Source: Methylobacterium sp. WL119 (GTDB lineage: Bacteria; Pseudomonadota; Alphaproteobacteria; Rhizobiales; Beijerinckiaceae). From it: a stretch of DNA of 33,867 nucleotides. The stretch spans positions 1 to 33,867 of the forward strand of contig NZ_VRUU01000054.1 in NCBI RefSeq assembly GCF_008039875.1, read 5' to 3'. Shown here piece by piece: positions 1-7,691 of the stretch (the stretch's first letter is position 1; the number at the start of each line of letters is the position of its first letter). The notes below the pieces were generated by a model. It was not told the DNA's origin and made no database searches. It saw only the letters and a list, made by a program, of their open reading frames with translations. The position numbers were made by a program, and so were the translations under genes.

Positions 1-2
1 CC

Positions 3-284
3 CAAGGCCTGCTGTTCACTTGGCGGCGTCAGGCGCGGGAGGGCCGTTTGGGCGGGGACGCGCAGGCCCCGGTCCTCGTACCCGTCGCGATCGCCCCGGA
101 GCCGTCACTTCGTGTTCCCGCTGCGCAGTCGGATGATCCGCGTGCTCCAGCGCCGCCGCGCCGGCCTCGTCGCAAGAGCGGCGTCATCGAGATCGATCTT
201 GGCGGCGGTCGGCGTCTCACGGTCGACCGGGACGTCGACGCCGGAGCTCTGCGTCGGGTGCTCGATGCCCTGGAGGGCCGATGA
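3..284 (+). CDS. tnpA: IS66 accessory protein TnpA, 5'-partial
   Basis: The frame is open from base 3 and reads GLLFTWRRQAREGRL at its start, which is the end of the DNA-binding part of IS66 TnpA, where the recognition helix is followed by a WRRQ motif. The rest is a proline- and arginine-rich linker and a C-terminal segment (IEIDLGGGRRLTVDRDVDAG) that is standard for the family. An ATG at 42-44 (not in this frame) or the in-frame TTG at 48 should not be taken as the start; the gene begins left of the window. Its TGA stop (282-284) overlaps the ATG of tnpB, suggesting translational coupling. The role of TnpA in IS66 transposition is known only as a required accessory factor. Confidence 0.8.
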   Translation, partial: QGLLFTWRRQAREGRLGGDAQAPVLVPVAIAPEPSLRVPAAQSDDPRAPAPPRRPRRKSGVIEIDLGGGRRLTVDRDVDAGALRRVLDALEGR

Positions 285-628
285 TCCCGCTGCCGGCCAA
301 AGTGCGGGTCTGGCTGGCGACCGGCCACACCGACATGCGCAAGGGCTTTTCCAGCTTGGGGATGATCGTCCAGGAGACGCTGCAACGCGATCCCCACTCC
401 GGGCACCTGTTCGTGTTCCGCGGCCGGCGCGGCGACCTGATCAAGGTGATCTGGCACGATGGCCAGGGCGCGTGCCTCTACACCAAGCGGCTCGACCGGG
501 GTCGTTTCCTGTGGCCGGCCGCGGCGGACGGAGCCGTGACGATCTCGACGGCGCAGCTTGGCTACCTGCTCTCGGGCATCGACTGGCGGATGCCGCAGGA
601 GAGCTGGCGTCCAAGTGTGGTCGGATGA
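281..628 (+). CDS. tnpB: IS66 accessory protein TnpB (IS66 Orf2-like)
   Basis: A complete protein of 115 residues, the usual length for IS66 Orf2. Diagnostic features are the N-terminal VWLATGHTDMRKGF (residues about 10-23), the central LFVFRGRRGDLIKVIWHDG and the segment LYTKRLDRGRFLWP. The ATG overlaps the tnpA stop by four bases. The protein looks undamaged, in contrast to tnpC downstream. It is a helper for transposition and has no enzymatic motif of its own. With TnpC truncated it has no partner here, so it is probably a relic, although it could act on intact relatives elsewhere in the genome. Confidence 0.88.
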   Translation: MIPLPAKVRVWLATGHTDMRKGFSSLGMIVQETLQRDPHSGHLFVFRGRRGDLIKVIWHDGQGACLYTKRLDRGRFLWPAAADGAVTISTAQLGYLLSGIDWRMPQESWRPSVVG

Positions 629-666
629 GGATAACGCGTTACAAAGGCTGAGCAATATGCTCTTCT

Positions 667-1218
667 GTGAGCGTGTCGAACGCGCCCGAGCCGCCACCGC
701 TTCCCACCGATCTTGCTGCCGCCCACGCCATGATCCTGGCCGAGCGGGCGGCGCGGCTCGTGTCCGAGATCGCGGTCGAACGGCTGAAGCTAGAGGTCGC
801 CCGGCTACGACGGGAGCGCTTCGGGGCCTCCTCGGAACGCAGCGCCCGGATCGACCAGCTCGAACTGACGCTGGAGGATCTGGAGGAGACGCTCGCCGAG
901 ACGGAGGCACAAGTGGCTGAGCCCGAGCCGCATACCACCCAGACCTCCTCCCGGCACAAGCCGGCTCGTAGGCCCTTACCCGAGCATCTGCCGCGCGAGT
1001 GCATCCTCTATCCCGGCCCGACGACCTGCACCTGCTGTGGCGGCGCGCGCCTGCGCCCTCTCGGCGAGGACGTCACCGAGACCCTGGAGCGGATCCCGGC
1101 GCGCTGGGTGGTGATCCAGCACGTGCGCGAGCGCTTCTCCTGCCGCGACTGCGAGACCATCGCGCAGACCCCGGCTCCCTTCCACCCGATCCCGCGGGGC
1201 CGGGCCGGGCCAAACTGA
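667..1218 (+). pseudogene. tnpC: IS66 transposase TnpC, truncated N-terminal part
   Basis: The 183-residue open frame starts at a GTG. It holds the TnpC leader: a leucine-zipper-like coiled coil (residues about 20-75, with the segment RLRRERFGASSERS), a linker, then the zinc-finger region with CTCCGG (residues about 117-122) and CRDC (about 158-161). It ends at PRGRAGPN where full-length TnpC would continue into the DDE catalytic core. The stop codon TGA is supplied by the first bases of the inserted IS3 element. All catalytic residues are missing, so this is an inactive fragment; an intact family member is about 500 residues long. Confidence 0.85.
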
Positions 1219-2456
1219 TCGGCCCCCACGAGGTGATCCAGGGGTAAAGTTAGTGCACGGTGGGCCGCTCCGCCACGAGTAGCTTGGCCGGCGGAGCTGC
1301 TTGGGCGAGCGCAGCCGGCCAAGCGGAGAAGGCTGGCACGAACACCTCCGGGGCCGGCGGCCGGTATCCCAGCGATGCATGTGGGCGTACGCCGTTGTAG
1401 TGACGTCGCCAGCTTTCGATCACGATCTGCGCCTCCTTGAGTGTGTAGAAGATCTCGCCATTCAGGAGTTCGTCACGCAGACGCGCGTTGAAGCTTTCGA
1501 CGTAGCCATTCTCCCACGGTGAGCCTGGCGTGATGTAGGCCGTCTTTGCTCCGACGCCGGTGATCCAAGCTTGTACGATCTTCGCAACGAACTCCGGGCC
1601 GTTATCCGAACGGACATGGCCAGGTACGCCACGCAGGATGAACAAATCCGAGAGCACGTCGATGACGTCGGTTGCTTTCAGCTTACGGGCGACTCGGATC
1701 GCCAGGCATTCGTGCGTGAACTCGCTGCGCGGTCCTTCGGTTCATCGACCACGTTGAGCATCCGGATCTTGCGTCCATCATGCGTGCGCGCCTCGACGAA
1801 GTCGTACGACCACACGTGATTGCGGTGTTCCGGGCGAAGACGGACGCAGGAGCCGTCGTTGTCCCAGATCCGCCCCCCGCTTGGGCTGCTTAGCTGGGAT
1901 CTTCAGACCCTCACGCCGCCAAATGTGCTCGACGCGCTTGTCGTTGACCGACCATCCGGCCGCCTTCAGCAATGCGCTGATCTTGCGGTAGCCATAGCGT
2001 CCGTACTTTTGCGCTGTGTCGAGCGATGCTGACCGAGCGCCCGACAGGCGCGGCGCTCGGAGATGTTCATCGTCAGCTGGATGTGCTCGACACAGGCGCG
2101 TCGGCGCGCAGGGCTCGAGACGTCTTCCCCGGGACGCCTCCTGCAAGATCAGCTTGTCCAGCGTCAAATCGGCGATAGCTTTTCGAAGCCGAGCATTCTC
2201 GGTCTCAAGACTCTTCATCCGTCGAACCTGATCTGATTTCAGTCCGCCAAACTGACGCCGCCACCGGTAGTATGTCACTGAACTCACGCCGAGCGCGCGG
2301 ATTGCATCGGCCACGCTCTGGCCCTGTGTGATCAGCACATCCGCATGCCGCAGCTTGGCAACAATCTCCTCGGGCTTCGGGTGCTTTGCCATCTTGTCCG
2401 TCCTCCAGGCTCAAAAGCCATACCAAAGGGCGGACCACTTCAATGGGGGCTGACCA
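1216..2456 (-). mobile_element. IS3-family insertion sequence, about 1.24 kb, decayed
   Basis: The ends form an imperfect inverted repeat: the left end (from 1216) reads TGATCGGCCCCCA, and the complement of the right end (from 2456) reads TGGTCAGCCCCCA; both continue with matching positions for about 25 bases. The length and the two-frame transposase read on the minus strand fit the IS3 family (IS407-like or IS3-like group). I could not identify a convincing target duplication, which is consistent with a rearrangement that also removed the right half of the interrupted IS66 element. Confidence 0.8.
1250..2392 (-). pseudogene. IS3-family transposase OrfAB, multiply broken
   Basis: OrfA starts at 2392 (MAKHPKPEEIVAKLRHADVL) with the HTH segment containing SVTYYRWRRQFGG and a leucine zipper. 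OrfB follows and includes YGRYGYRKI, KRVEHIWRREGLK, then in the part ending at 1250 SDNGPEFVAK (second Asp), the GSPWENGYVESFN block (catalytic Glu) and HASLGYRPPAPEV. Damage: a deletion near 2025 fuses the OrfA frame directly to a later part of OrfB; an extra G in a G-run near 1875 shifts the frame; an insertion of about 20 bases near 1720-1740 shifts it back, with a stop between. The element cannot make an intact transposase. Confidence 0.82.
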
Positions 2457-2750
2457 ACCCACGGCGCCCGTCGTTCACCCAAAAGCTAAGCTGTTCATCC
2501 CATTATGAAACGGGGTCTGAGAGCGCAGTCATGCAGTTCTGCTGTTTATGAAAATGATCCGAGGCGCGTAAATCTGCAGAGTGGGACAGCCCCGCGGCTT
2601 CACTGTTTGCGAGGCTTTTTGATTGAAACCTACGCGCCTTAGGGTTGCGCAAATGTGCAGCGTAGGCGCCTTATTGTGGCCGTGCCCGCCGGGAGGGCCC
2701 TAAGACCGCGCACCGACCCGAAGCGACCCGCCAAGGCTGATCCCTTTCGA
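2457..2750. other. Gene-free gap with an imperfect hairpin
   Basis: No convincing gene is present on either strand. The only structure seen is an inverted repeat, CCTACGC at 2629-2635 and GCGTAGG at 2660-2666, enclosing a smaller TGCGCA/TGTGCA pairing. Read on the minus strand it is followed by a short T-run, so it could end transcription of the small gene at 2751-3065, but the loop is long for an intrinsic terminator. Confidence 0.3.
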
Positions 2751-3065
2751 CTAGACCGAGCGCAAACCGAACGACGCCGCAGCGAAGGGTTTGCGCGACA
2801 GGTCGTGGAGCGCATCCCCAACGACGCCCGGCGCTTGTTTAAGAGCACGCCTTTCGCAGGTCGCCGCGATGCGGATGCCGAGCTCGTGGGTGTGGCTGCG
2901 GCCGTAGAGGTAGACAGCCAGCCGGGCGCGGGTGGCCTCGGGCATACCTTCCAACAGGCTGGGCAGCGTTTCAGCTTCCGAAGCGATCAGGCGTCCCAGC
3001 ACTTCTATGCCTACCGGGCAGTCAGCCGCGGGATCATCGGCGCTAATCGGATACGTTCGGTTCAC
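2751..3065 (-). CDS. Small hypothetical protein (104 residues)
   Basis: A 104-residue ORF that begins MNRTYPISADDPAAD and contains a compact amphipathic stretch, PSLLEGMPEATRARLAVYLY, followed by GRSHTHELGIRIAATC (residues about 55-70). Composition is balanced and the ORF uses GC-rich third positions like a real coding frame. It resembles small uncharacterised proteins that I associate with Methylobacterium, but I cannot assign a function. No signal peptide or membrane segment is evident. It reads towards the decayed IS3 element. The overlapping plus-strand frame (2655-3113) is arginine-rich and looks like its shadow. Confidence 0.55.
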   Translation of the reverse strand: MNRTYPISADDPAADCPVGIEVLGRLIASEAETLPSLLEGMPEATRARLAVYLYGRSHTHELGIRIAATCERRALKQAPGVVGDALHDLSRKPFAAASFGLRSV

Positions 3066-3129
3066 GACGGCACTTGCTGGCTGGACGCGAGCACGGTGGT
3101 GACAGGTGGTTAACGAAAGGTGTCGGGCC

Positions 3130-3354
3130 TCAAGCAGCCGACAGCCGCTTCATGTTGGCCGCGACATCTTCGCGGTACCGCGCGATGACGATCTCGGGCG
3201 AGCCGCCCATCCTCAGCGTGCCCGCGGCCTCGATGCTCGCCCGGGTCTTTTCTACCACCATCGACTGCATCTCGGTGGTGCCTTCACGTCCACCCTAAGC
3301 CAGCCGCACGAGCCGAAGCTCGATCACCTTCTGGGACTCGAAGGCGAGCCTCAT
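3130..3354 (-). pseudogene. Small helical protein gene interrupted by an amber codon
   Basis: Too short to be conspicuous as an ORF. From the ATG at 3354 it reads MRLAFESQKVIELRLVRLA, then TAG at 3297-3295, then in the same frame GGREGTTEMQSMVVEKTRAS and onwards to RYREDVAANMKRLSAA and a TGA at 3132-3130 (74 codons plus stop). The reading through the amber is seamless and resembles small phasin-like/AFESQ-type proteins of Rhizobiales, in which a tryptophan or another residue would be expected at codon 20. A TGG-to-TAG change would explain it. The family assignment is from memory and the function is unknown. Confidence 0.45.
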
Positions 3355-3603
3355 CGACTAGATGAAAGGATTGTATACGGCGCTCTCCGCATCGCGGAAC
3401 GGTGCGGCATCAAAGTCCCTGAGGGTGGCAAAGATCCAGGGGCTGCAGCAGCCCGAAGAGCCAATGGCCACTAATGCCAGGACCGAGTACGCGTACCTCA
3501 GGCATCAATCTGATCTTGCATTGTAGCTCACTTGAGTGATCCGTCAAGATGGCATCCCGCTCATATCCAACAACCAGAACTAGGTGTCGAACGACTAAAT
3601 TAG
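3355..3603. other. Gap without recognisable genes
   Basis: Base composition falls from GC-rich to AT-rich across this stretch, marking the edge of the AT-rich permease gene. Nothing recognisable on either strand. Confidence 0.4.
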
Positions 3604-4404
3604 TTATGTTATTCTTCTGATTACGTTTTTTTCCAGAAGCAGCCCAATCACAAGGCAGACCCCACCAAAAAGCAATGTGTAAATATAATCAACTCCGACA
3701 TGTAGATCTGGGTAATAACCGAGACGTACCCATTCAATTATTTGAACCACCGGATTGAATTTTAGCACAGCGTATATCTGATCAGGAAGAAAATTAGGCA
3801 AGAACATTACGCCGCTCGTAATATAAAGTACGATGACAAACAACATGTACCCCATTATCCAAGCTGGAAAAAACGCTATGATACTAACATTGATCGTTCC
3901 CACACCAATACCCAACAGAACGGCCGCCATGTAACCGCATATGGCCGTAAATGGATCTGCGGGTATCGGATCAATGCCGCAGCAAATCAGAATTGCCGTG
4001 ACACTTAGCAGGCCCAGAAAGCCGGTCACTATTTCAACCAAAATTCTTGAAAATATGACGTCGAAAAGTTTGACTTGAGGATAGTAAGTCAGCGGCTTAT
4101 TTGTCAGCACCGCCTTCATGACTTCGCGCGAAATGTACTGAAACGCTAATGCAGGAACCGCCCCGCTGGCGAAAAATAAAGCGCGGCTGTCACCAATGGG
4201 TGCGGGAACGCCACGCGTGACGTAAATAACAACAAGCATAAAAACGTGGATAACAGGCCACAATACAACAACAGCATAACCCCAATGCGATCCACCGAAG
4301 CGCGTGCGCATGTCGCGCAATATCAGTGCATGCATAACATGCAGGTAGGATTCCATTTGGCTTCGTATGGAAGCCTTGGGAGAGCTAGCGGAATTGGTGG
4401 ACAT
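3604..4404 (-). CDS. ABC-2 type polysaccharide export permease (Wzm/KpsM-like)
   Basis: Integral membrane half of an ABC exporter that would move a lipid-linked polysaccharide across the inner membrane. I chose the ATG at 4404 (MSTNSASSPKAS, 266 residues) because a GGAG lies about six bases upstream and the length then matches the family; the frame stays open further upstream into unrelated sequence. Family signatures are the cytoplasmic ALILRDMRTRFGGSHWGY (residues about 26-43) and about six hydrophobic segments, the first VVVLWPVIHVFMLVVIYVT and the last YTLLFGGVCLVIGLLLEK. The usual neighbour, the ATPase Wzt/KpsT, is absent from the window; the DNA upstream is an IS630 scar. The gene is much AT-richer than the surrounding DNA, suggesting transfer from another source. 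Without an ATPase encoded elsewhere it would not function. Confidence 0.85.
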   Translation of the reverse strand: MSTNSASSPKASIRSQMESYLHVMHALILRDMRTRFGGSHWGYAVVVLWPVIHVFMLVVIYVTRGVPAPIGDSRALFFASGAVPALAFQYISREVMKAVLTNKPLTYYPQVKLFDVIFSRILVEIVTGFLGLLSVTAILICCGIDPIPADPFTAICGYMAAVLLGIGVGTINVSIIAFFPAWIMGYMLFVIVLYITSGVMFLPNFLPDQIYAVLKFNPVVQIIEWVRLGYYPDLHVGVDYIYTLLFGGVCLVIGLLLEKNVIRRIT

Positions 4405-4589
4405 GAGGCCTCCGGCCGGTTTGCAGATCGGTGTCCCGAAGAAAAGCGCCCGAAATGTGAGATGGCCGGCCTTTGCACGAGATATACCAGTTGCCCGCGG
4501 CCAAGCCCCTCTGCCGTCCATGCCGTCGCTGTCGCATCTCTTCAAGCTCTACGCCTCACGGCCTACGCACCCGCGATGCCGGCGCTGAT
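4405..4589. other. Junction between the permease gene and an IS630 scar
   Basis: No recognisable gene. Several frames are open on both strands but none resembles a known protein. This stretch probably marks a recombination junction, because coding sequence expected beside the permease (an ATPase) is missing. Confidence 0.35.
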
Positions 4590-5039
4590 CGAAGACGTCA
4601 CGGCACTACGACCTTGTTCGCTGCCTTGAACGTCTTCGAAGGCTCCAAGCTCGGTCGCTGCATGCAGTGCCATCGCCATGACGAGTTCATCCGCTTCCTG
4701 AACGCGGTCGAGATCGCCGTGCCCGCGGGCAAGGTGATCTACGTGGTGCTCGACAACTACGGGAGCCACAAGCACCCGAAGGTCCGCGCTTGGCTCGCCC
4801 GCAATCCGCGATGGACTTATCACTCCATTCCGACATCGGCCTCATGGCTTAACACAGTCGAAGGATTCTTCTCCGCCCTCACACGCCGCCGGTTGCAACG
4901 CGGGACCTTCACCGGCCTCGTCGGCCTTCAAACGCTACATGGTCGAGCACAACCAAAGACCCTGACCCTTTGTCTGGGCCAAACCCGCCGCTGCCATCTT
5001 CGACGCTATGAACCATCTGTCTGCGTCAATGCACTATAT
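4590..5039 (+). pseudogene. IS630-family transposase fragment (C-terminal half)
   Basis: The frame from 4590 reads RRHGTTTLFAALNVFEG, then VIYVVLDNYGSHKHPKVRAW (second catalytic Asp) and SWLNTVEGFFSALTRRRL (catalytic Glu), all typical of the IS630 DDE domain. Near 4925 the frame shifts and the ending continues as FKRYMVEHNQRP, a TGA, then PFVWAKPAAAIFDAMNH. The N-terminal HTH half and the first catalytic Asp are absent. Its sequence is different from the two IS630 elements at 7692-9794, so it is a remnant of another lineage. Confidence 0.75.
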
Positions 5040-5452
5040 TAAATCTCGAAGGCGCCTCGCCCCGAGATGCTGGTCGCCGTTCGAGAATGGCTACTGGATC
5101 AAAATCGCCGTGGCGACGACGGCACTGCCGCTGGTCAGCCTCATGCTGTGATTGACGGCGGCAAAATCGCGATCGAACAAAGTGCGAGCTGCTCGTGGCC
5201 GGCGACCGTAAGATCCCATATCAAAGCCACGTCGCAGCCGATTGAAGCTGACGGCTGCAGGTTGCTCAGCTGGCGTTTCAAAAGCGCGCCGATTCACGGA
5301 AAGTGACATTTTTGATGTTGACAAAACGTTGATACAAGTAACTAGTTCCGATTCGGGTCCAAAAATGGCATAAGTTGATCTAGTCTGATTGGCGCTTTAC
5401 GCCAGATAGAATGCGTGCTCAAGTTGGTACTTCTAGATAAAGATGAGTTCAA
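5040..5452. other. Upstream region of the methyltransferase gene, possible promoter
   Basis: No gene recognised. A perfect -35-like TTGACA is present at 5318-5323, with only a weak -10 candidate about 17 bases later (ACTAGT, 5341-5346); this is a tentative promoter for the gene at 5453. Composition turns AT-rich from about 5300 onward. An open frame on each strand between 5067 and 5324 has no recognisable features. Confidence 0.3.
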
Positions 5453-6622
5453 ATGCGACACTCTTTCATCGATCTGCTGGCGTGCCCGATTTCTGGTGAG
5501 CAGTTAGTTGTTATTGGCGCCGAAGAGAAAGATCAACCTATTCCTCCGCCATACATTGAAACTGCACAGCGCGTAGGGAGCATTGGTGATGTTGTGGGGC
5601 CATTGCCAAAAGAATTCGTACCAACAACTGATCTTGGTAGAGCTATTGCTGCAGCTGCCGCTCCAGCAGGAAATGCCGACCGAAATATGCAATCGGTGAT
5701 CTGGGAAGGCGTTCTTCTTGCGCCAAATTGTGGACGTTGGTACCCAATAATTGAGGGTATTCCAGAGATACTTCCAGACTCTCTGCGAAATTGGTCGCGA
5801 GACAAGGCACTTATTCATGAAAGACTAAAAAAAGTCGATGACAGCGTTAAAAACCTCATGGATTACTCAATTGGCTGGGCAGATACCTCGGTCAAGGCAG
5901 GTGACAACTATAAAAACTCGGAAATAACTCTCCTCAATAAGGTAGACGATTTGGGGTCTTTTACTGGCCCTGGGTTGCTTTCACCATTTAATCCTTATGA
6001 ATTCCATCACTCTGCTGAGTTTATCCGAGGTTTTTCAAACTGTATTCCATCATTAAATATTAACGTTGGATCGTATGTACTGGACTCTGGTTCAGGATAT
6101 TCATGGACTACTGAATGGTTTATGAAAATGGGCGTGCATGCCGTGGGCCTTGAAATAAACCGTACATATTTAGATGTCGGGCGGCGTCGTATGGGCTTGA
6201 ATCAGCCGCACCTCATCATTGCAGACGCAGAAAATCTTCCATTTGCGGATGGTGTTTTCGACGCCATATTAGGATTTGATGCTTTTCATCATATTCCCGA
6301 TCGCCCAAAAGCAATGCGTGCATTTGAGCGCGTCCTGAAAAATATCGGCCGTGTTGTCTTAGTAGAACCAGGCGGCGCGCACGAAATGAATGCCATATCG
6401 CAGAGCGTCATGCAAAAATATGGAACGATGGAAATCGGGATGGAACTCAGCGATGTACAAATGTATATCGATGGAATAAAATCTTTCAATCCTGCTGTCG
6501 AGACTTTTATTTATCCTGTAAAAAGCGATGACAGACGCGAGGTTATACCATTAAAAGATGCAATGGACCGCAATTTTATGGGGTGGTGCTTATATGTAAT
6601 AGACAAGAACGGTGGAATTTGA
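5453..6622 (+). CDS. Class I SAM-dependent methyltransferase with Trm112-like N-terminal domain
   Basis: A 389-residue protein. The N-terminal part (residues about 1-108) begins FIDLLACPISGEQL and ends YPIIEGIPEILP, the layout of a Trm112/YcaR-type domain with a long insertion, but only one cysteine of the usual first pair is present, so zinc binding is doubtful. The C-terminal part is a Methyltransf_11-type Rossmann domain: motif I VLDSGSGYSW (208-217), acidic loop VGLEIN (231-236), IIADAENLPF (255-264) and GFDAFHHIPD (274-283). Motif I has Tyr where Gly is more common. Proteins of this architecture occur in polysaccharide loci and probably methylate a sugar, but the acceptor cannot be read from sequence. 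It is the only non-transposase gene on the plus strand in this part and is AT-rich relative to its neighbours, suggesting transfer. Confidence 0.8.
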   Translation: MRHSFIDLLACPISGEQLVVIGAEEKDQPIPPPYIETAQRVGSIGDVVGPLPKEFVPTTDLGRAIAAAAAPAGNADRNMQSVIWEGVLLAPNCGRWYPIIEGIPEILPDSLRNWSRDKALIHERLKKVDDSVKNLMDYSIGWADTSVKAGDNYKNSEITLLNKVDDLGSFTGPGLLSPFNPYEFHHSAEFIRGFSNCIPSLNINVGSYVLDSGSGYSWTTEWFMKMGVHAVGLEINRTYLDVGRRRMGLNQPHLIIADAENLPFADGVFDAILGFDAFHHIPDRPKAMRAFERVLKNIGRVVLVEPGGAHEMNAISQSVMQKYGTMEIGMELSDVQMYIDGIKSFNPAVETFIYPVKSDDRREVIPLKDAMDRNFMGWCLYVIDKNGGI

Positions 6623-6636
6623 GCTTGATATAAAAC

Positions 6637-6653
6637 AAATCCTTTACGGATTT
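6637..6653 (+). terminator. Possible small terminator hairpin after the methyltransferase
   Basis: Six-base stem AAATCC (6637-6642) and GGATTT (6648-6653) with a five-base loop, 14 bases after the stop codon. The stem is AT-rich and the following T-run is poor, so this is a weak candidate. Confidence 0.3.
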
Positions 6654-6826
6654 ATTGATCGGGCAGGTCATTTTAGGCTGCAATGTGGATGAGGCAGTTG
6701 TAAAGCATTGCGCATTGGAGGGACGTCGAGTTGAACCCAAATCAGCCATTGCGGCAAAATTTAAATGTCTCGACGAGCGAGCCGATGCCGGGATGCATTG
6801 CGAACAGCAGCATCGCGTCGCACTAG

Positions 6827-7688
6827 AGGCTGTTATGGACCGGTGGCTTGGGGATTCCAGATGAAGGGGGCATGCCCCCTTCGCGCAGAGCCTACCCATC
6901 TGACGTCTCCGACGATGAGTGGGCGCTGGTCGCCCTTTATCGGACCCTGCTGCGCGAGGATGCGGGGCAGCGCGAGCAATAGCTTGCGCGAAGTGTTCAA
7001 TGGCCTGCGCTACGTCGTGAAGACAGGGGTACCCTGGCGCTGGATGCCCAACGACCTCCCGCCCTGGGAAGCCGTTGACCCGCAGGCCCAGCGCTGGCTG
7101 GCGGCCGGCTGCTTCGAGCAACTGGCCGACGACCTCCGCGCCTTGCTGCGCCTAGCCTCCGGGCGTCGTTCAGAGCCCAGCGCAGCGATCCTCGACAGCT
7201 GAACCCTGCGTTCGACGCCCGAGAGCGGCGAGCGGGCCGGATACGATGGCGCCAAGCGCAAATGCGGCTCGAAGGTCCACCTGGCCTTCGACACGCTCGG
7301 CCACCTCCTGGCGCTGCACGTCACGCCCGCCGACGCCGACGACCGCGCCCAGGTCGGGCGTCTAGCCGAGGCCGTGCAGGCCGCCACCGGCGATCACGTC
7401 GACCTAGCCTATGTCGATCAGGGCTACACCGGGGAAAGGCCGGCTAAGGCTGCGCGCCAGCACGGCATCGCACTGGAGGTCGTCAGACTGCCCGAGGCCA
7501 AGCGCGGCTTCGTCCTGCTGCCGCGGCGCTGGGTGGTGGAGCGCTCCTTCGCCTGGGCGACCCGCTTCCGCCGCCTCGTCAAGGACTACGAGCGCTATCC
7601 CAGCACGCTCGCGGATCTCCACATCGTCACCTTCGTCTGCCTCATGCTCAAACAAGCCGCTCGACTGGCAGCCAGTTCATAACAGCCG
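6827..7688 (+). mobile_element. IS5-family insertion sequence, 862 bp
   Basis: The left end reads AGGCTGTTATGGA after CTAG (6823-6826). The complement of the right end reads CGGCTGTTATGAA before CTAG (7689-7692). The near-identical ends and the CTAG on both sides define the element. The size and the DDE transposase fit the IS5 family (IS427-like group). The transposase is broken (see pseudogene). Confidence 0.85.
6872..7682 (+). pseudogene. IS5-family transposase with frameshift and nonsense codon
   Basis: From the ATG at 6872 the product reads MPPSRRAYPSDVSDDEWALV, the usual N-terminal DUF4096-type start. An extra base near 6978 (GAGCAATAG where GAGCATAG is expected) creates a stop and moves the rest to the next frame: LREVFNGLRYVVKTGVPWRW. 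A TGA at 7200-7202 then replaces an Arg codon after AILDS. The remainder is clean and carries the core YDGAKRKCGSKVHLAFDT, AYVDQGYTG (second Asp) and RRWVVERSFAWATRFRRL (Glu region), ending at TAA 7680-7682. Two independent lesions make it inactive unless one is a sequencing error. Confidence 0.85.
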
Positions 7689-7691
7689 CTA

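Larger units (their letters stand above)
1..1215 (+). mobile_element. IS66-family element, left-truncated by the window and interrupted by IS3
   Basis: Three genes in the order typical of three-gene IS66 elements (tnpA, tnpB, tnpC) run rightwards with a 4-base overlap between the first two. The left end lies outside the window. The third gene stops where an IS3-type terminal inverted repeat begins at 1216, and nothing resembling the rest of tnpC appears beyond the IS3 element. The interruption therefore came with, or was followed by, loss of the right part of the IS66 element. It is not mobile by itself in this form. Confidence 0.85.

Noticed and set aside
2629..2666. Intrinsic terminator
   Set aside because: The 24-base loop and distance from the nearest stop codon make it too weak to call; noted only in the gap entry.
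3106..3474. 122-residue plus-strand frame
   Set aside because: It runs opposite the amber-interrupted small gene, whose minus-strand reading is more coherent.
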